Of a stretch of 13,297 nt of DNA, positions 1 through 9,600 are shown in pieces. Numbering within the stretch: position 1 is the first letter of the stretch; every line of letters begins with the position of its first letter. The notes beneath the pieces were generated by a model. That model made no database searches. It worked only from the letters and a program-made list of their open reading frames with translations, and was not told the origin of the DNA. Both the position numbers and the translations under genes were made by a program. This DNA is from Cochliopodium minus (Eukaryota > Discosea > Himatismenida > Cochliopodiidae). The stretch spans positions 4,083 through 17,379 of the forward strand of contig JAMYWO010000567.1 of the NCBI GenBank assembly GCA_024220525.1, in the 5' to 3' direction.

Positions 1-123
1 TATCACCTTTTAAAAAATAATCTTAATGTTAGGGCTTTATTGACTCTGAAAACAACATGATCAAAAGTATAAAATATTTTGTTAAAAGCTTGAAATTCTA
101 TTCAATTATTTTTGAAATAAATT
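1..123. other. 3' flank of the ankyrin gene, no gene seen
   Basis: AT-rich sequence downstream of the minus-strand ankyrin stop codon. It reads AATAAA on the minus strand at 36-41, a possible polyadenylation signal about 83 nt past the stop, but this hexamer is expected by chance in such AT-rich DNA. Nothing else is recognisable. Confidence 0.3.
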
Positions 124-2913
124 TTAATAATGAAAATAATTATTTTTGGAGTTTTTAGGTTGAATAAATTTTAAAATCTTCCAAATTTCGTTTGACTCAT
201 CTTTGATTTGTTTATTAGGTACATTATTATTATCATTATTATTATTATTTTTGTTATCATTTTTGTTATCATTGCTTTTGGGTTTAGTGGCATTGGTGTT
301 ATTGTTTTGAGGCCTATAGTTTGGGATGGTTTTTTGAGGATTTTTTTTAAGTATAATCTCAGCGAGCATTCTGTAACAATTATAATGTTGAGCGCTCAAA
401 ATGAGTGCAGTGGGACCCTAATAAATAAAAAAATAAAATCAAAAATAAGGAATAAAATATAAAAATAAAAAATAAATAATAAAATCATAAAAAAATAAAA
501 AATAAAAAATGTAAAAATAAATTATTTACATCAGTAGACTTGCAGTCAGGATCGACACCAATGCTTATTTCGTAAGATAAAATTAAATTGATTACAAAAA
601 ATTGTTATAGAATGATGTTTTTTTTTACCTCAATAAGTATTCTTTTATGAAATAAAAAAAATAAATAAAAAAAATAAATGATAATTAAAAAAATTTTAAA
701 AAAAATAATGACTTAAAACATCAGAATAATCATCTCTGCTTTTCATTAAAAGATAAATTGCATTTTCATTTTTTTTATTTTTGAGATTCACGTTGGCGTT
801 TCCCACTTCTACGAGGTACTTTATTGTCTCCAAACTAATTTTTCCCACGTTGCAGCTCACGAGGAAGGAAGAATATCCATCTGGTGCTTGTATATTCGGA
901 TTTCCTGTTAAAATAATAAAATAAAAAATGAAATAATATATAATTATAATAAAATCAATAAACAAAAAATAAAATATAATTATAATAAAATTGATGAAAT
1001 AAACAAAAAATAAAATAAAATTAATAAAAATAAAATAATTACAATAAAATTGATAAAATATGAAAATAAAATAAATGAATAAAAATAAAAATAATATACC
1101 TTTAGCTTTAAAAAACAATTTAAAAAAATTTTGTTTTTTTTTTGAAAATAGAAATAAACCATCAACTAAAAACTTCGTGATTTCGAATCTTTTATTTGGA
1201 TTTGTACCTATCAAAAAAAAATTAAATTTTTTAAAAAAAAAAAAATAAATAAAAAAATTTTTTACATGATTGAAAAAGAGGAGTTTTTCCTTTGATAAAA
1301 TCAAAATAATAAAATTTTAAGAGAAAAAAAAATTGAAGAAAAAAATTTACCATCAAGTGCTATTTTTTGAAAAGAAAATTTTAGTTTTTTTTAAAGAATA
1401 TTTTAATTTTTTTTAAAAGAAATTTTAATTTTTTTTTTACGTTTGTGATTAGGATCTCCTTTGTTTTCTACCATGAACTTTACCATGTCCAAATTGATGG
1501 ACATTTTGTTGCAGACTGCATACAAAGGTGTTTCAAGCATCTTTGTTCTCATTCTGACATCTTCCATTTATTTTTTAATTTTATTTTTTAATTTATTATT
1601 ATTATTTTTTTTATTTTTTACATTTTTTTTATTTTTTTTATTTTTTTTATTTTTATTTTTTACCTCCCTTTCCGTTGACCACATATTTAATCATTTCGTT
1701 GGTAGTGGATGGGTTCGTGCAACACGTGTACAAAGGAGTATGTGTGTTATTCGCCTATTCAGAAAAAGAATTTTAAAAAAAAAAATCTAAATTTTTTAAA
1801 AACAAAAAACTCAAAATAAAAGAAATTTAAATCTAAAAAACATAAAATGAATTAAAATAAATAAAAATAATAAAAATTAAAATAAATAAAAAAAAAATAA
1901 AACGAATTTAAAAATAAAAAATTCAAAAATTAATAAAAATAATAAAAATAATAAAATAAAAATAATAAATATAAAAATAATAAAAATAATAAATGAATCA
2001 AAATTGATAATTTTTAAAAAAATTTTAACAGAATTTAAACCAAATTAAATGTTTTTTTTTACTTTAATATTTGGATCAGCTTTGTTGTCAATCAAGATCT
2101 TGATTACTTCAAAGGAGGGATTGGGTCTTGTGCACGCATAGTAGAGGGGAGTGAATCCCTCCTCGTCTTGGAAGTTGATATTGGCCTTGTTTTTCACGAG
2201 TACTTCTATGATTTCTTTTTTGTATTGTTTGTCGAATCCGCAAGCAAGGAGCAAAGAATGTCCTAAAAAACAAAAAAAAATTAATTAAATAAAATAAAAT
2301 AAAATACTAATGTAAAACTGATCATTTAAAATAAAAAATACAAAGAAATAATGATAAATAATAAATAGTTTTTTTTAATATGTTTAATTACCTTTGTCAG
2401 CTATAAAAATTTTGAATTAGAAATAAAGTATCCTTTTATTATTCTAGAATGATATACTATATCTTCTTAAATTAAGATTTGCTCCATTTTCACTCATGTA
2501 TTTCACCTATTTATTTTATTATTGAGAATATATCAAGATAAATATATTTTCTATTTTTCTTTTACCACTTCAAAATGACATTTCATGACAGATATCAACA
2601 ATGGATTGTTCTCATATCTATTTTTGTAATTCATATCTGCCTTATTTTCAACTAGATATTTGATTATTTTGAGATCTGGATTATCTCTGTCACATGCATA
2701 GTATAATACCACGTTATGATGATTATCTTTGCAATTTATATCTGCTTTTTTATTCAATAGGTTAACTATTTCATCAAAATCAGGAACCTCACTCTTCATA
2801 TGTTTCATAAATTCCTAAATTTTTTATTTTGAATAGATATAGATGTATAAAATGGGTTGGTATTGAATAAATAAATTATCTTTTTAAATTTTTACAGCAT
2901 TCAAACTGGTCAT
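124..2913 (-). CDS. Ankyrin-repeat protein, 15 exons with microexons
   Basis: Exons in transcript order: 2913-2896, 2814-2566, 2506-2458, 2400-2392, 2262-2063, 1754-1664, 1560-1441, 1359-1351, 1289-1266, 1207-1160, 1105-1100, 904-713, 641-629, 563-530, 417-124. They sum to 1356 nt, 451 aa plus TAA, with every splice phase consistent. The product is a nearly continuous stack of about ten ankyrin repeats with an incomplete first one. Most units are exactly 35 residues, with hallmarks such as FTPLYYAC, KTPLFQSC, IKYLVENKADMN and FLVDAKGNPN. The tail is Asn/Lys-rich and looks disordered. No signal peptide, membrane segment or catalytic domain is visible, so the likely role is protein-protein binding; partner unknown. 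The start chosen is an ATG after an A-rich leader, in a short first exon that joins in phase 0 through a GTAAAA donor. The next ATG, at 2808 in exon 2, is the alternative. The repeats are very clear; the smallest exons and the start are inferred. Confidence 0.85.
629..641 (-). other. 13-nt microexon of the ankyrin gene (exon 13)
   Basis: On the minus strand AATACTTATTGAG follows a TAAAAG acceptor (643-642) and precedes a GTAAAA donor (628). It is the only segment that links exon 12 (ending D-V-L, phase 1) to exon 14 (I-G-V-D-P-D, phase 2), giving KYLLSIGVDPD and a 35-residue repeat. The donor of exon 12 would be GTCATT, which is unusual. Confidence 0.7.
1100..1105 (-). other. 6-nt microexon of the ankyrin gene (exon 11)
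   Basis: On the minus strand CTAAAG sits between a TTAAAG acceptor (1107-1106) and a GTATAT donor (1099). It adds Ala-Lys and the first base of Gly between FLVD and NPNIQ. Inclusion gives the canonical nine-residue spacing L-V-D-A-K-G-N-P-N and a 35-residue repeat. Skipping it leaves a repeat two residues short. Reading through the 54-nt upstream intron instead inserts a Phe/Lys-rich stretch. Confidence 0.65.
1351..1359 (-). other. 9-nt microexon of the ankyrin gene (exon 8)
   Basis: On the minus strand CACTTGATG lies between an ATAG acceptor (1361-1360) and a GTAAAT donor (1350). It completes H-K-P-L-D-G between exons 7 and 9. With exons 9 (24 nt) and 11 (6 nt) included, repeat 8 is exactly 35 residues, as in its neighbours. 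It encodes the same loop position (x-x-D-G before the TPL helix) as the 9-nt exon 4. Confidence 0.7.
2392..2400 (-). other. 9-nt microexon of the ankyrin gene (exon 4)
   Basis: On the minus strand the segment CTGACAAAG has AG immediately before it (2402-2401) and a GTAATT donor immediately after (2391). It joins the phase-1 end of exon 3 to exon 5 and supplies the loop residues T-D-K-G just before the HSLLLAC helix. Repeat 4 becomes 37 residues with it and 34 without it, so here the register argument is weaker than for exons 8 and 11. Confidence 0.55.
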
Positions 2914-3258
2914 TTTTTATTTATATAACAAATGAGAATTTTTTTTTAATTTTCGCCTTGTGCAAATAAATCTAATATAGAATCACTTTGGGAAAATAAA
3001 GATTTTTTAAATTTTAAATAGTTATGCTTTTTTTTATTTTTCTTTGAAATAGTTCGATTCAATCAAAAAAGAAGCCAAAACAGATGCTTCGGTAAATTCC
3101 ATTCTTTTTCTGAAGCAAATCTAAAAATTTTTTAATGAAAGAAATTAACAAAAGGATGTAATATTATCAGAGTGATTGTTAAATAAATTTTAAAATATTT
3201 TAATAAATTAAATATTAAAAAAAAAAAAAAAAAAAATCAATTTTCTTTTTCTTCAAAT
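2914..3258. other. Divergent intergenic region with coding-like islands
   Basis: This separates the start of the ankyrin gene (minus) from that of the SOD gene (plus), so it probably holds both promoters. Two islands of higher GC, about 2955-3005 and 3053-3125, have codon-like texture on either strand. On minus they read as MEFTEASVLASFLIESNYF and SDSILDLFAQGEN; on plus as ANKSNIESLWENKDF and FDSIKKEAKTDAS. None can be joined to a neighbour by a clean GT-AG intron in frame. The rest is A/T runs, including a poly-A run before 3240. They may be a small unmodelled gene, upstream exons or 5' leader. Confidence 0.35.
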
Positions 3259-6200
3259 ATGTTGAAATTGATATTACTCTCTTTATTTTTTACTGCTATA
3301 TTATCACAAACAATAATGGGTAAAAACATATAATTTTTAAATTTTAAAATTTAAAAATAATTCAAAATCAATAGGTGTTGCTGTTTTGAAAGGAACACAA
3401 TTAGGTATCAAAATGAATCAAAATAAATACCCCTATTTTTCAAATTTTCCTAATTTCTTAATTTTTTCTTTTTTTTCTGAATTTTCTCAGATCCAACAAT
3501 TTCTGGTGTTGTAAAATTTTATTTGTCAAATGATGGAACATCAATTGTTGTTGATGCAAATATTACTGGTAAAATAAAAACCAAAAAAAATTTTTTTCGT
3601 CACAAAATAAATAAATTTTTTGTGATTATTTTATAAGGTATCACTGTAAACGTAAATCTTGATCATGGATTACATATTCATCAATGGGGAGGTAAAATAT
3701 CGGCTTGATTTATATTTTTTATTATAGGGCAATAAAAAAGATTTTATTTTTCAGCTAAAATTAAAATAAATTTAATTGATAAATCAATATTGATATTCAA
3801 ATTAAATTTTGTCCCTTTTTTAACAATAACAAATAGATATCTCCAATTCAAATGCTACTGCAACTGGAGCTCACGTAAACTTTTCTTTGTTAATCTTTTA
3901 ATTTGCCAAATGTTAATTCAATAAATAGTATGTGGGAGCAGGATCCCCCATTCATGCATGCCCAAACAACCCCATAAGACACGGAGGAGACTTGGTACAA
4001 AATTTTGATTTTATTCTTTGTTATTCAATTTTTATTTTTATTATTCATTTTTGTTTTATTTTTTACAATTTTATTTTGATTATTAAATTTTTTGTTAGGG
4101 TAACTTTACCGTCAGCGCACAAGGTACCATCGTACAAACCAAAAATTTGGACTTGCTTCCTATTTTGAATGGAGGAAACTCTATCATCGGAAGAGCTGGT
4201 AACTTACTCTCTTTTTGTCAAATCAAATCAAATTAATTTTTTTTTTCTTCAGTTGTTCTCCATTACACTTTTGGTAATAATTTCTTTTTCAAAAATTTTT
4301 ATGATTAATTTTAACTTTATTCTTTTTTATTTACAAAGATGATTGTGTCACCCAAACTACTGGAAATTCTGTACATCAATAAATAATTATTCATCAATAT
4401 TTTTTATTTTCTCATTTTTTTAAAAATAGTCCACAAGAATTGCACAAGGTGTCATTGGTAAATTGAAAAAATAAAATAAATTATTTGTCACATTTTAAAA
4501 TTTTTTTTTTATTATTTTTTTTTCAGATTTTAATACAATTTGAACATTTAATTTTTTTTTTATTCAGGTGTTGCAAACCCTACTACTTTCAACACAACCA
4601 ACTCAAACAGTGCATTGGTAGACAACAGCACTATCACCACTGCATCTTGCGTCATGGTACCCACCAGTTTAGGAGGAAACCTTCATGGTACTATTTACTT
4701 CAACGTTGTTGGAGGTTTGACTTTTATCACTGGACAATTTTTCAACTTGAATGCTTCTGGTAACTGAAACATAAACTTACTTTTTATTAAATACACATAT
4801 ATTTTTTTGTTCATGCCATTATTGTTTTAATACTCTTATTCATAAAAAATAAATTTTATGGCTATTTTTAATTGAATTTTACTTCAATATTTTTTACTTT
4901 GTTTAATCAATTCTATCAAAAACATTTTTATTTATACTTTTTTTTTTTTTACATTTTATTTATATTTTAATTGATTGTAACTTTCAAGCCTGGTAATTTT
5001 TTAAAGTTTTAAACTAGTTTTAAATTTTATTTTAAATTTCTAACAAAAATACTATGAATGTTACATTTTTATTTTTTATTGTAATTCTTGTTCTTTTAAA
5101 TTATTTAATTTACAATTTTTTTTTTTAACTATTTTTTTGTTTTTAGTCACCACAAAGAGGTATACACATCCATCAATACGGTGATTTGACCTCTCTGATG
5201 GAACTGCTGCAGGAGCTCACTATAACCCTGACAACTTTCCCATGCTATCCCTCCAACTGTCCAAAGACACAAAGGAGATCTCGGTAAAAAAATTCTTTTA
5301 TTATCATTATTTTTAGTTAACTTTTTTATGAACTATTTATTTTTCAATTTTTGATAAGAAAATCATTTTTTTTTTTCATTTATATTTTATTTTTAATTTT
5401 AATGTGATCATTTTTTTCTAATAATTTTTTTTAATTTTATTTTATTTATTTTTTATTTTTCTCATTTTTAATTAATTAATTATTTATTTATTATTTATTA
5501 TTTTTTATTATTTTTAATTTATTTTTAAAAAAATTTGTAATAAGGAAATTTACAATATGTTGATTCAAATGGAACCTTTGGTATTATGCAAGTAAAAAAA
5601 TTTTTTTCTTTCTTTTTTTCATAATTTTTTCTCCTAGACAACTCTTATGTAAATCTCAATGGCGCTAACAACGTCATTGGAAGAGCTGTCATTTTGCAAT
5701 ACTTTTGATGGTAAAAACGAAATTCTTCAAATATTTTCAATCTTAATCCTGACTAAATTTATCTTTTCAAAAAAAAAAACACAGATGGTAAAATTTTAAT
5801 ATTTTTATAATATTTTTCATTTTTATTTTTATCTTTCATTTATTTTTATGTTCATATTTTTCAAAATTTTTGTTTGATTTTATTTATACTATTCGAAATT
5901 TTATTTTTAATTTTATTTTATATTCATTTAATAATTTAATAATTTTATTTTTAATATTCAAAATGTATTTAATTTTTTTTTGATTATTTTTAATTTTGTT
6001 TTTTAATTTATTGAATTTTTTGAATTATCAAAGGTTGCACACAAACAACCGGGAACTCAGGAAGTAGAATCGGGCAATGTGTTATTGGTAAACCTTTGAA
6101 ATATAAAGCAGAAAAAAAAAAAAATTTTAATTTTTTTTAAAACTTTTTTCTTTTTTTTTTTCTTAAAAATAGGTGTTATTGATCCTGCCACTGTAATTCC

Positions 6201-6363
6201 AACTGCTCCATCTGGTATTCCAGAAGAAAGTCAACCTCCTTGTGCAACCACTTCTCCAACTACTGTGCCAACCACCACCCCCACCAGGTCCCCAAGTTCA
6301 GGCGTAGTTTTGAGTGTTTCTCTTTTCATTTTTTCTTGCCTTCTGTTTTTTGTTTCTTTTTAA
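3259..6363 (+). CDS. Secreted GPI-anchored two-domain Cu/Zn superoxide dismutase
   Basis: Exons 1-11 are clean and in phase: 3259-3319, 3375-3404, 3491-3568, 3638-3691, 3837-3874, 3929-3994, 4099-4198, 4253-4273, 4339-4370, 4430-4457, 4568-4759. They encode a signal peptide (MLKLILLSLFFTAILSQ), SOD domain 1 (about residues 22-170), a Thr/Asn/Ser linker and the start of domain 2. Domain 1 has the Cu ligands H69, H71, H87, H146, the Zn ligands H87, H96, H105, D108, and R163 at the active-site rim. The cysteines of the usual intradomain disulfide are absent (Q166 replaces one). The domain-2 exons carry frame disruptions. Then 6034-6087 and 6173-6363 are clean and encode GCTQTTGNSGSRIGQCVIG, a Pro/Thr/Ser stalk and a hydrophobic C-terminus (GVVLSVSLFIFSCLLFFVSF), typical of a GPI signal. 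The expected reaction is dismutation of superoxide at the cell surface. The architecture matches Dictyostelium SodC. Confidence 0.85.
4989..5710 (+). pseudogene. Second SOD domain with several frame disruptions
   Basis: The domain is recognisable piece by piece: GIHIHQYGD at 5159-5185, SDGTAAGAHYNPDNF (about 5193-5238), HAIPPTVQRHKGDLG (5241 to the donor at 5284), NLQYVDSNGTFGIMQ (5545-5591), DNSYVNLNGANNVIGRAV (5638 onward). The pieces do not stay in one frame. Breaks lie between exon 11 and 5159, at about 5192, at about 5239-5241, at the donor near 5592 (a G seems to be missing) and at about 5702. All look like one- or two-base losses, while conserved residues are kept. The residue at the usual fourth copper ligand position is Gln (VILQY), so the domain may be non-catalytic even if it is expressed. 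Either it is a decaying domain or the assembly has local base errors. If it is not spliced past 4759, the protein would end at TGA 4765-4767. Confidence 0.6.
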
Positions 6364-6652
6364 TTAATTATCATTTCAATAGTTTTTATTTTTAAGAAAT
6401 ATTATTATTAAAAGGTTTTTTTTTCTTCGAATTTGCTTTTCTTCAAATTTTGTTTTCCTTGTTGTTAGTTTTGCAAAAAAAAAGTGGAATGATAAATTTT
6501 TTTTAAAAAAAAGATCTATTTTTATAAAGTGATTGTAAAGTGAAGGTTTGTATAGTTGATCAAAGATATTTAAAAACAAAAATCTTTCCTTCAAAATTAT
6601 CTTTTCAAATAAAAAATAAAAAAATTATTGTTGGAATTCCTATCGATTTTTA
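6364..6652. other. Intergenic region between SOD and EXO1
   Basis: This is 289 bp between two co-directional genes: the SOD 3' end and the EXO1 promoter and leader. It is AT-rich, with an A-rich stretch near 6609-6625 before the EXO1 ATG. No conserved element or second gene was recognised. Confidence 0.5.
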
Positions 6653-9600
6653 ATGGGTATTAATGGATTGTTAGATTTTTTGAGAGGTGGTAAAAGTGGG
6701 AATGGAATAGAAAGGAATATTAACATAAAGGAATATAAAGGAGGAAAAGTGGCGGTTGATATTTCCTGCATTCTTCATAAGGGAGTATATTCTTGCAGCA
6801 CGGAGATATGCATGGATATGCCAACCAATAGGTAAAATAATAGGAAGTATCCATAAAATATCATTTAATTAATTTGCCTTTCTTGGAATATTAAAATTTT
6901 ATATTTTTGTTGAAAGATCACAACAATATTATAGTTTTAATAAATAGGTTATACTTCATTATCTAATTTAGATGAGAATTATAAAATATATCTTTATATC
7001 GCTTCAAATATTCATAGTGAGAAAATTTAAAATTATTTGAAATATAATCTCATATATTGAAGATAAATACATCCTAATCATATAACCAAACAAATTATTT
7101 TATTTTTATTTTTTATTTTAAAAAGATACGTTGATTTTTGTCTTAAATACATGAGAATGTTTAAAGTTTTTGAAATCACACCTCTCATTGTATTTGACGG
7201 ATGTCCACTTCCTTCAAAAGGAGAAACGGACAGAGAAAGAAGAGAAAGGAGGGAAGAAGCAATGAAAAAGGGAAAAGAAATGTATGAACAAGGAAGAAAA
7301 AAAGAAGCTGAAAAATTTTTCAGACAAGCTGTATCTATAAACGCAACTATGATCAAAAAGGTTTTAAACCAACATTTATTTTTTTTTCAACTAAGTTTAC
7401 AGTTTTTCAAAAAAAAAATTTTGTATTCTTTTTAAAAAATGTTTTAAAAATTTTTAATATTACATTTAATTTTGGTATGCTTAAATCTTATTTCATTATT
7501 TAATTAAATTATTTTATTTTTTAAATTTCTTTTTTAAACTCCAAAATGAATAAATAATTTTTTTTTTGTTAATTTTAAATTTTATTTTTTGACATTTTAA
7601 TTTTAATTTTTCATTCAAAAAAGGTGATGGACAGGTTAAAAGAAGAGGGATACCAATTTATCGTGTCACCATACGAAGCAGACGCACAACTGGCTTACTT
7701 CGCAATCAACGGGTTCGTACATGCAGTAGTGACAGAAGACAGTGACTTGTTGTGCTACAGATGCCCCAAAATCATCACCAAACTCGATTTAAAAGATGGA
7801 AGCGCTCGCGAGATCAGGTACGATGATATTTTCTCTTTGCCCAACCCCAGAATGGACCATTTCAGTGATGACATGTTTCTTTCTATGTGTATCATGGCTG
7901 GATGTGTACAAAAAAAAATTTAAAATATATATTAATTGATTTTTATTAATTTTCATTTTTTAAAATATTTTTTAATTTTTTGATTATTTTTTTGTTTATT
8001 TTTTTTTAATGTTATTTTATTTATTTCCAAAAAAATTTTCTTTACAAAATTTTTTGATTATCATTTTTCTCAATTTTATGATTGAAAATTAACTATTTAA
8101 AAATTATTTAATTTTTTTTTCGACAAGTATTTTTTTTTTGAATGAAAATCATTTTAAAATTTTTTAAAATTTTATTTTTTAATTCACTTTTTGAAATATA
8201 AATAGATTTATTTTTTAAAATATTTCATAATTTAGACATGTCCAAAATTTACTTTATTAGCGGATATTAATTTATAACTAACAAATTTTCAACTGTTGTA
8301 AAATTTTGAACATCTCTACATAATTAAAACAGATTTATTTTTTTAAACATTTTTATTTCAAAAACCTACCTTTAAATTGAACAGATTTATTTCATTCCAA
8401 TTTTTATTTTTTATTTTTTAAAAATTTTTTTTAAAAAAAGGACTACGTAAAATCAATACACAGAATAGGAATCAAAAAAGCGTACAAGTTGATCAGTAAA
8501 TTCAAAACATTGGAAAAAGCAATAGAATTTCTCCGCTCAGACAACTCCACCAAATCCGACGTGCCCCTCACCTACGAAGTGGATGTCCAAAAAGCCACTT
8601 TCACTTTCATGCATCAAAGGGTTTTCCATCATCTTGACAACAGGTTGATCCATCTTCGTCCCCTTTCTGAAGAGGTCATCATGAAACAAAACTTTGATGA
8701 AAAACAAATTAATGATGTAAAAAAATTTTTTTATATTAATTTTTTTTTTTTCAATTTTATGTTAATTTTCAATTCTCAATTCATATTAATATAAAAAATT
8801 TTTTTTTTTTTATTTTCATTATTGAAGTTAAAATTAATATAAAAAATTTTTTTTTTTTTTATTTTTTATTAATTTCAATTTTATTTATTTTAATTTTTTT
8901 ATTAATTTTTTAATCAATTATTTTAAATTTCTTTTAAATGATTAAAATTTATAATTCATTTGTTCAATTATAATTAATTTATTTAAATTTATATTTGATT
9001 AACATTTTAAAATTTTTTTAATTTTTATGTTCCTTATTTTTATTGTTTAATTTGCTTTAATTATTTTTTTTTAAATAATTTTTTTTTTTTAGGCATTGAA
9101 AATAGGACTTAGTTTTGATGTGGAAGAACTCTCATTTTTGGGACCCCACCTCTCCCACGAGATGGCCTTCAACATCGCCTCAGGAAATATCAACCCGAAA
9201 AGCATGTCCGACTGGCCCGCCCTCAGCCCCTCCTCCAACAACTTCACCCCTCCCCTCCGAAGGGCTTTTTCGCTCAACAATTCCAATTCCAATTCAAAAA
9301 GCAAAAAAAAACCCCTTGTCTTTTTGAAAGGTCAAAAAACCATCGATCAATTTTTCTCCAAAAATAAAAATACTCCTTCTTCTAAATCCGAAAATGAAAA
9401 TAATCTCCAAAATAATAAAAATAATTTGAATAATAAATTAAATAATAATAAATTAAATAAAAATAATATATTAAATAATAATATCAATAAAAATAATAAA
9501 TTAAATAATAATAATAATAATAATCACAATGATAATAATAAATTAAATAATCATCTTATCTCTGATAGTGATGATGAAAATCAAAAAAATGATAAAGAGC

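Noticed and set aside
208-462. Plus-strand open frame with Ile runs
   Set aside because: Antisense of the Asn-rich tail of the ankyrin protein; the repeat ATT is the complement of AAT.
696-1304. 202-codon open frame on minus joining ankyrin pieces with long Phe/Ile runs
   Set aside because: It is read-through of several introns. The hydrophobic runs are T-rich introns, and proper splicing gives clean 35-residue ankyrin repeats.
1461-1790. Plus-strand open frame with Leu/Phe runs resembling a membrane protein
   Set aside because: Antisense to ankyrin exons 6 and 7 and the T-rich intron between them; no start or splice context supports it.
2551-2808. Start of the ankyrin protein at the ATG at 2808
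   Set aside because: An AG acceptor and in-frame codons lie just upstream, and a short exon at 2913-2896 with ATG and a GTAAAA donor joins in phase. The internal ATG is kept only as an alternative.
3259-4767. SOD as a single-domain protein ending at TGA 4765-4767
   Set aside because: Exon 11 already enters the second SOD domain (CVMVPTS...HGTIYFNVVGG), and a good GTAACT donor lies just before the stop. It remains possible as a truncated isoform.
6376-6594. 72-codon minus-strand open frame between SOD and EXO1
   Set aside because: Composition is that of AT-rich spacer (Phe, Lys, Ile), with no family features or splice signals.
9089-9304. Minus-strand open frame over the start of EXO1 exon 5
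   Set aside because: Shadow of the conserved EXO1 segment LGPHLSHEMAF on the plus strand.
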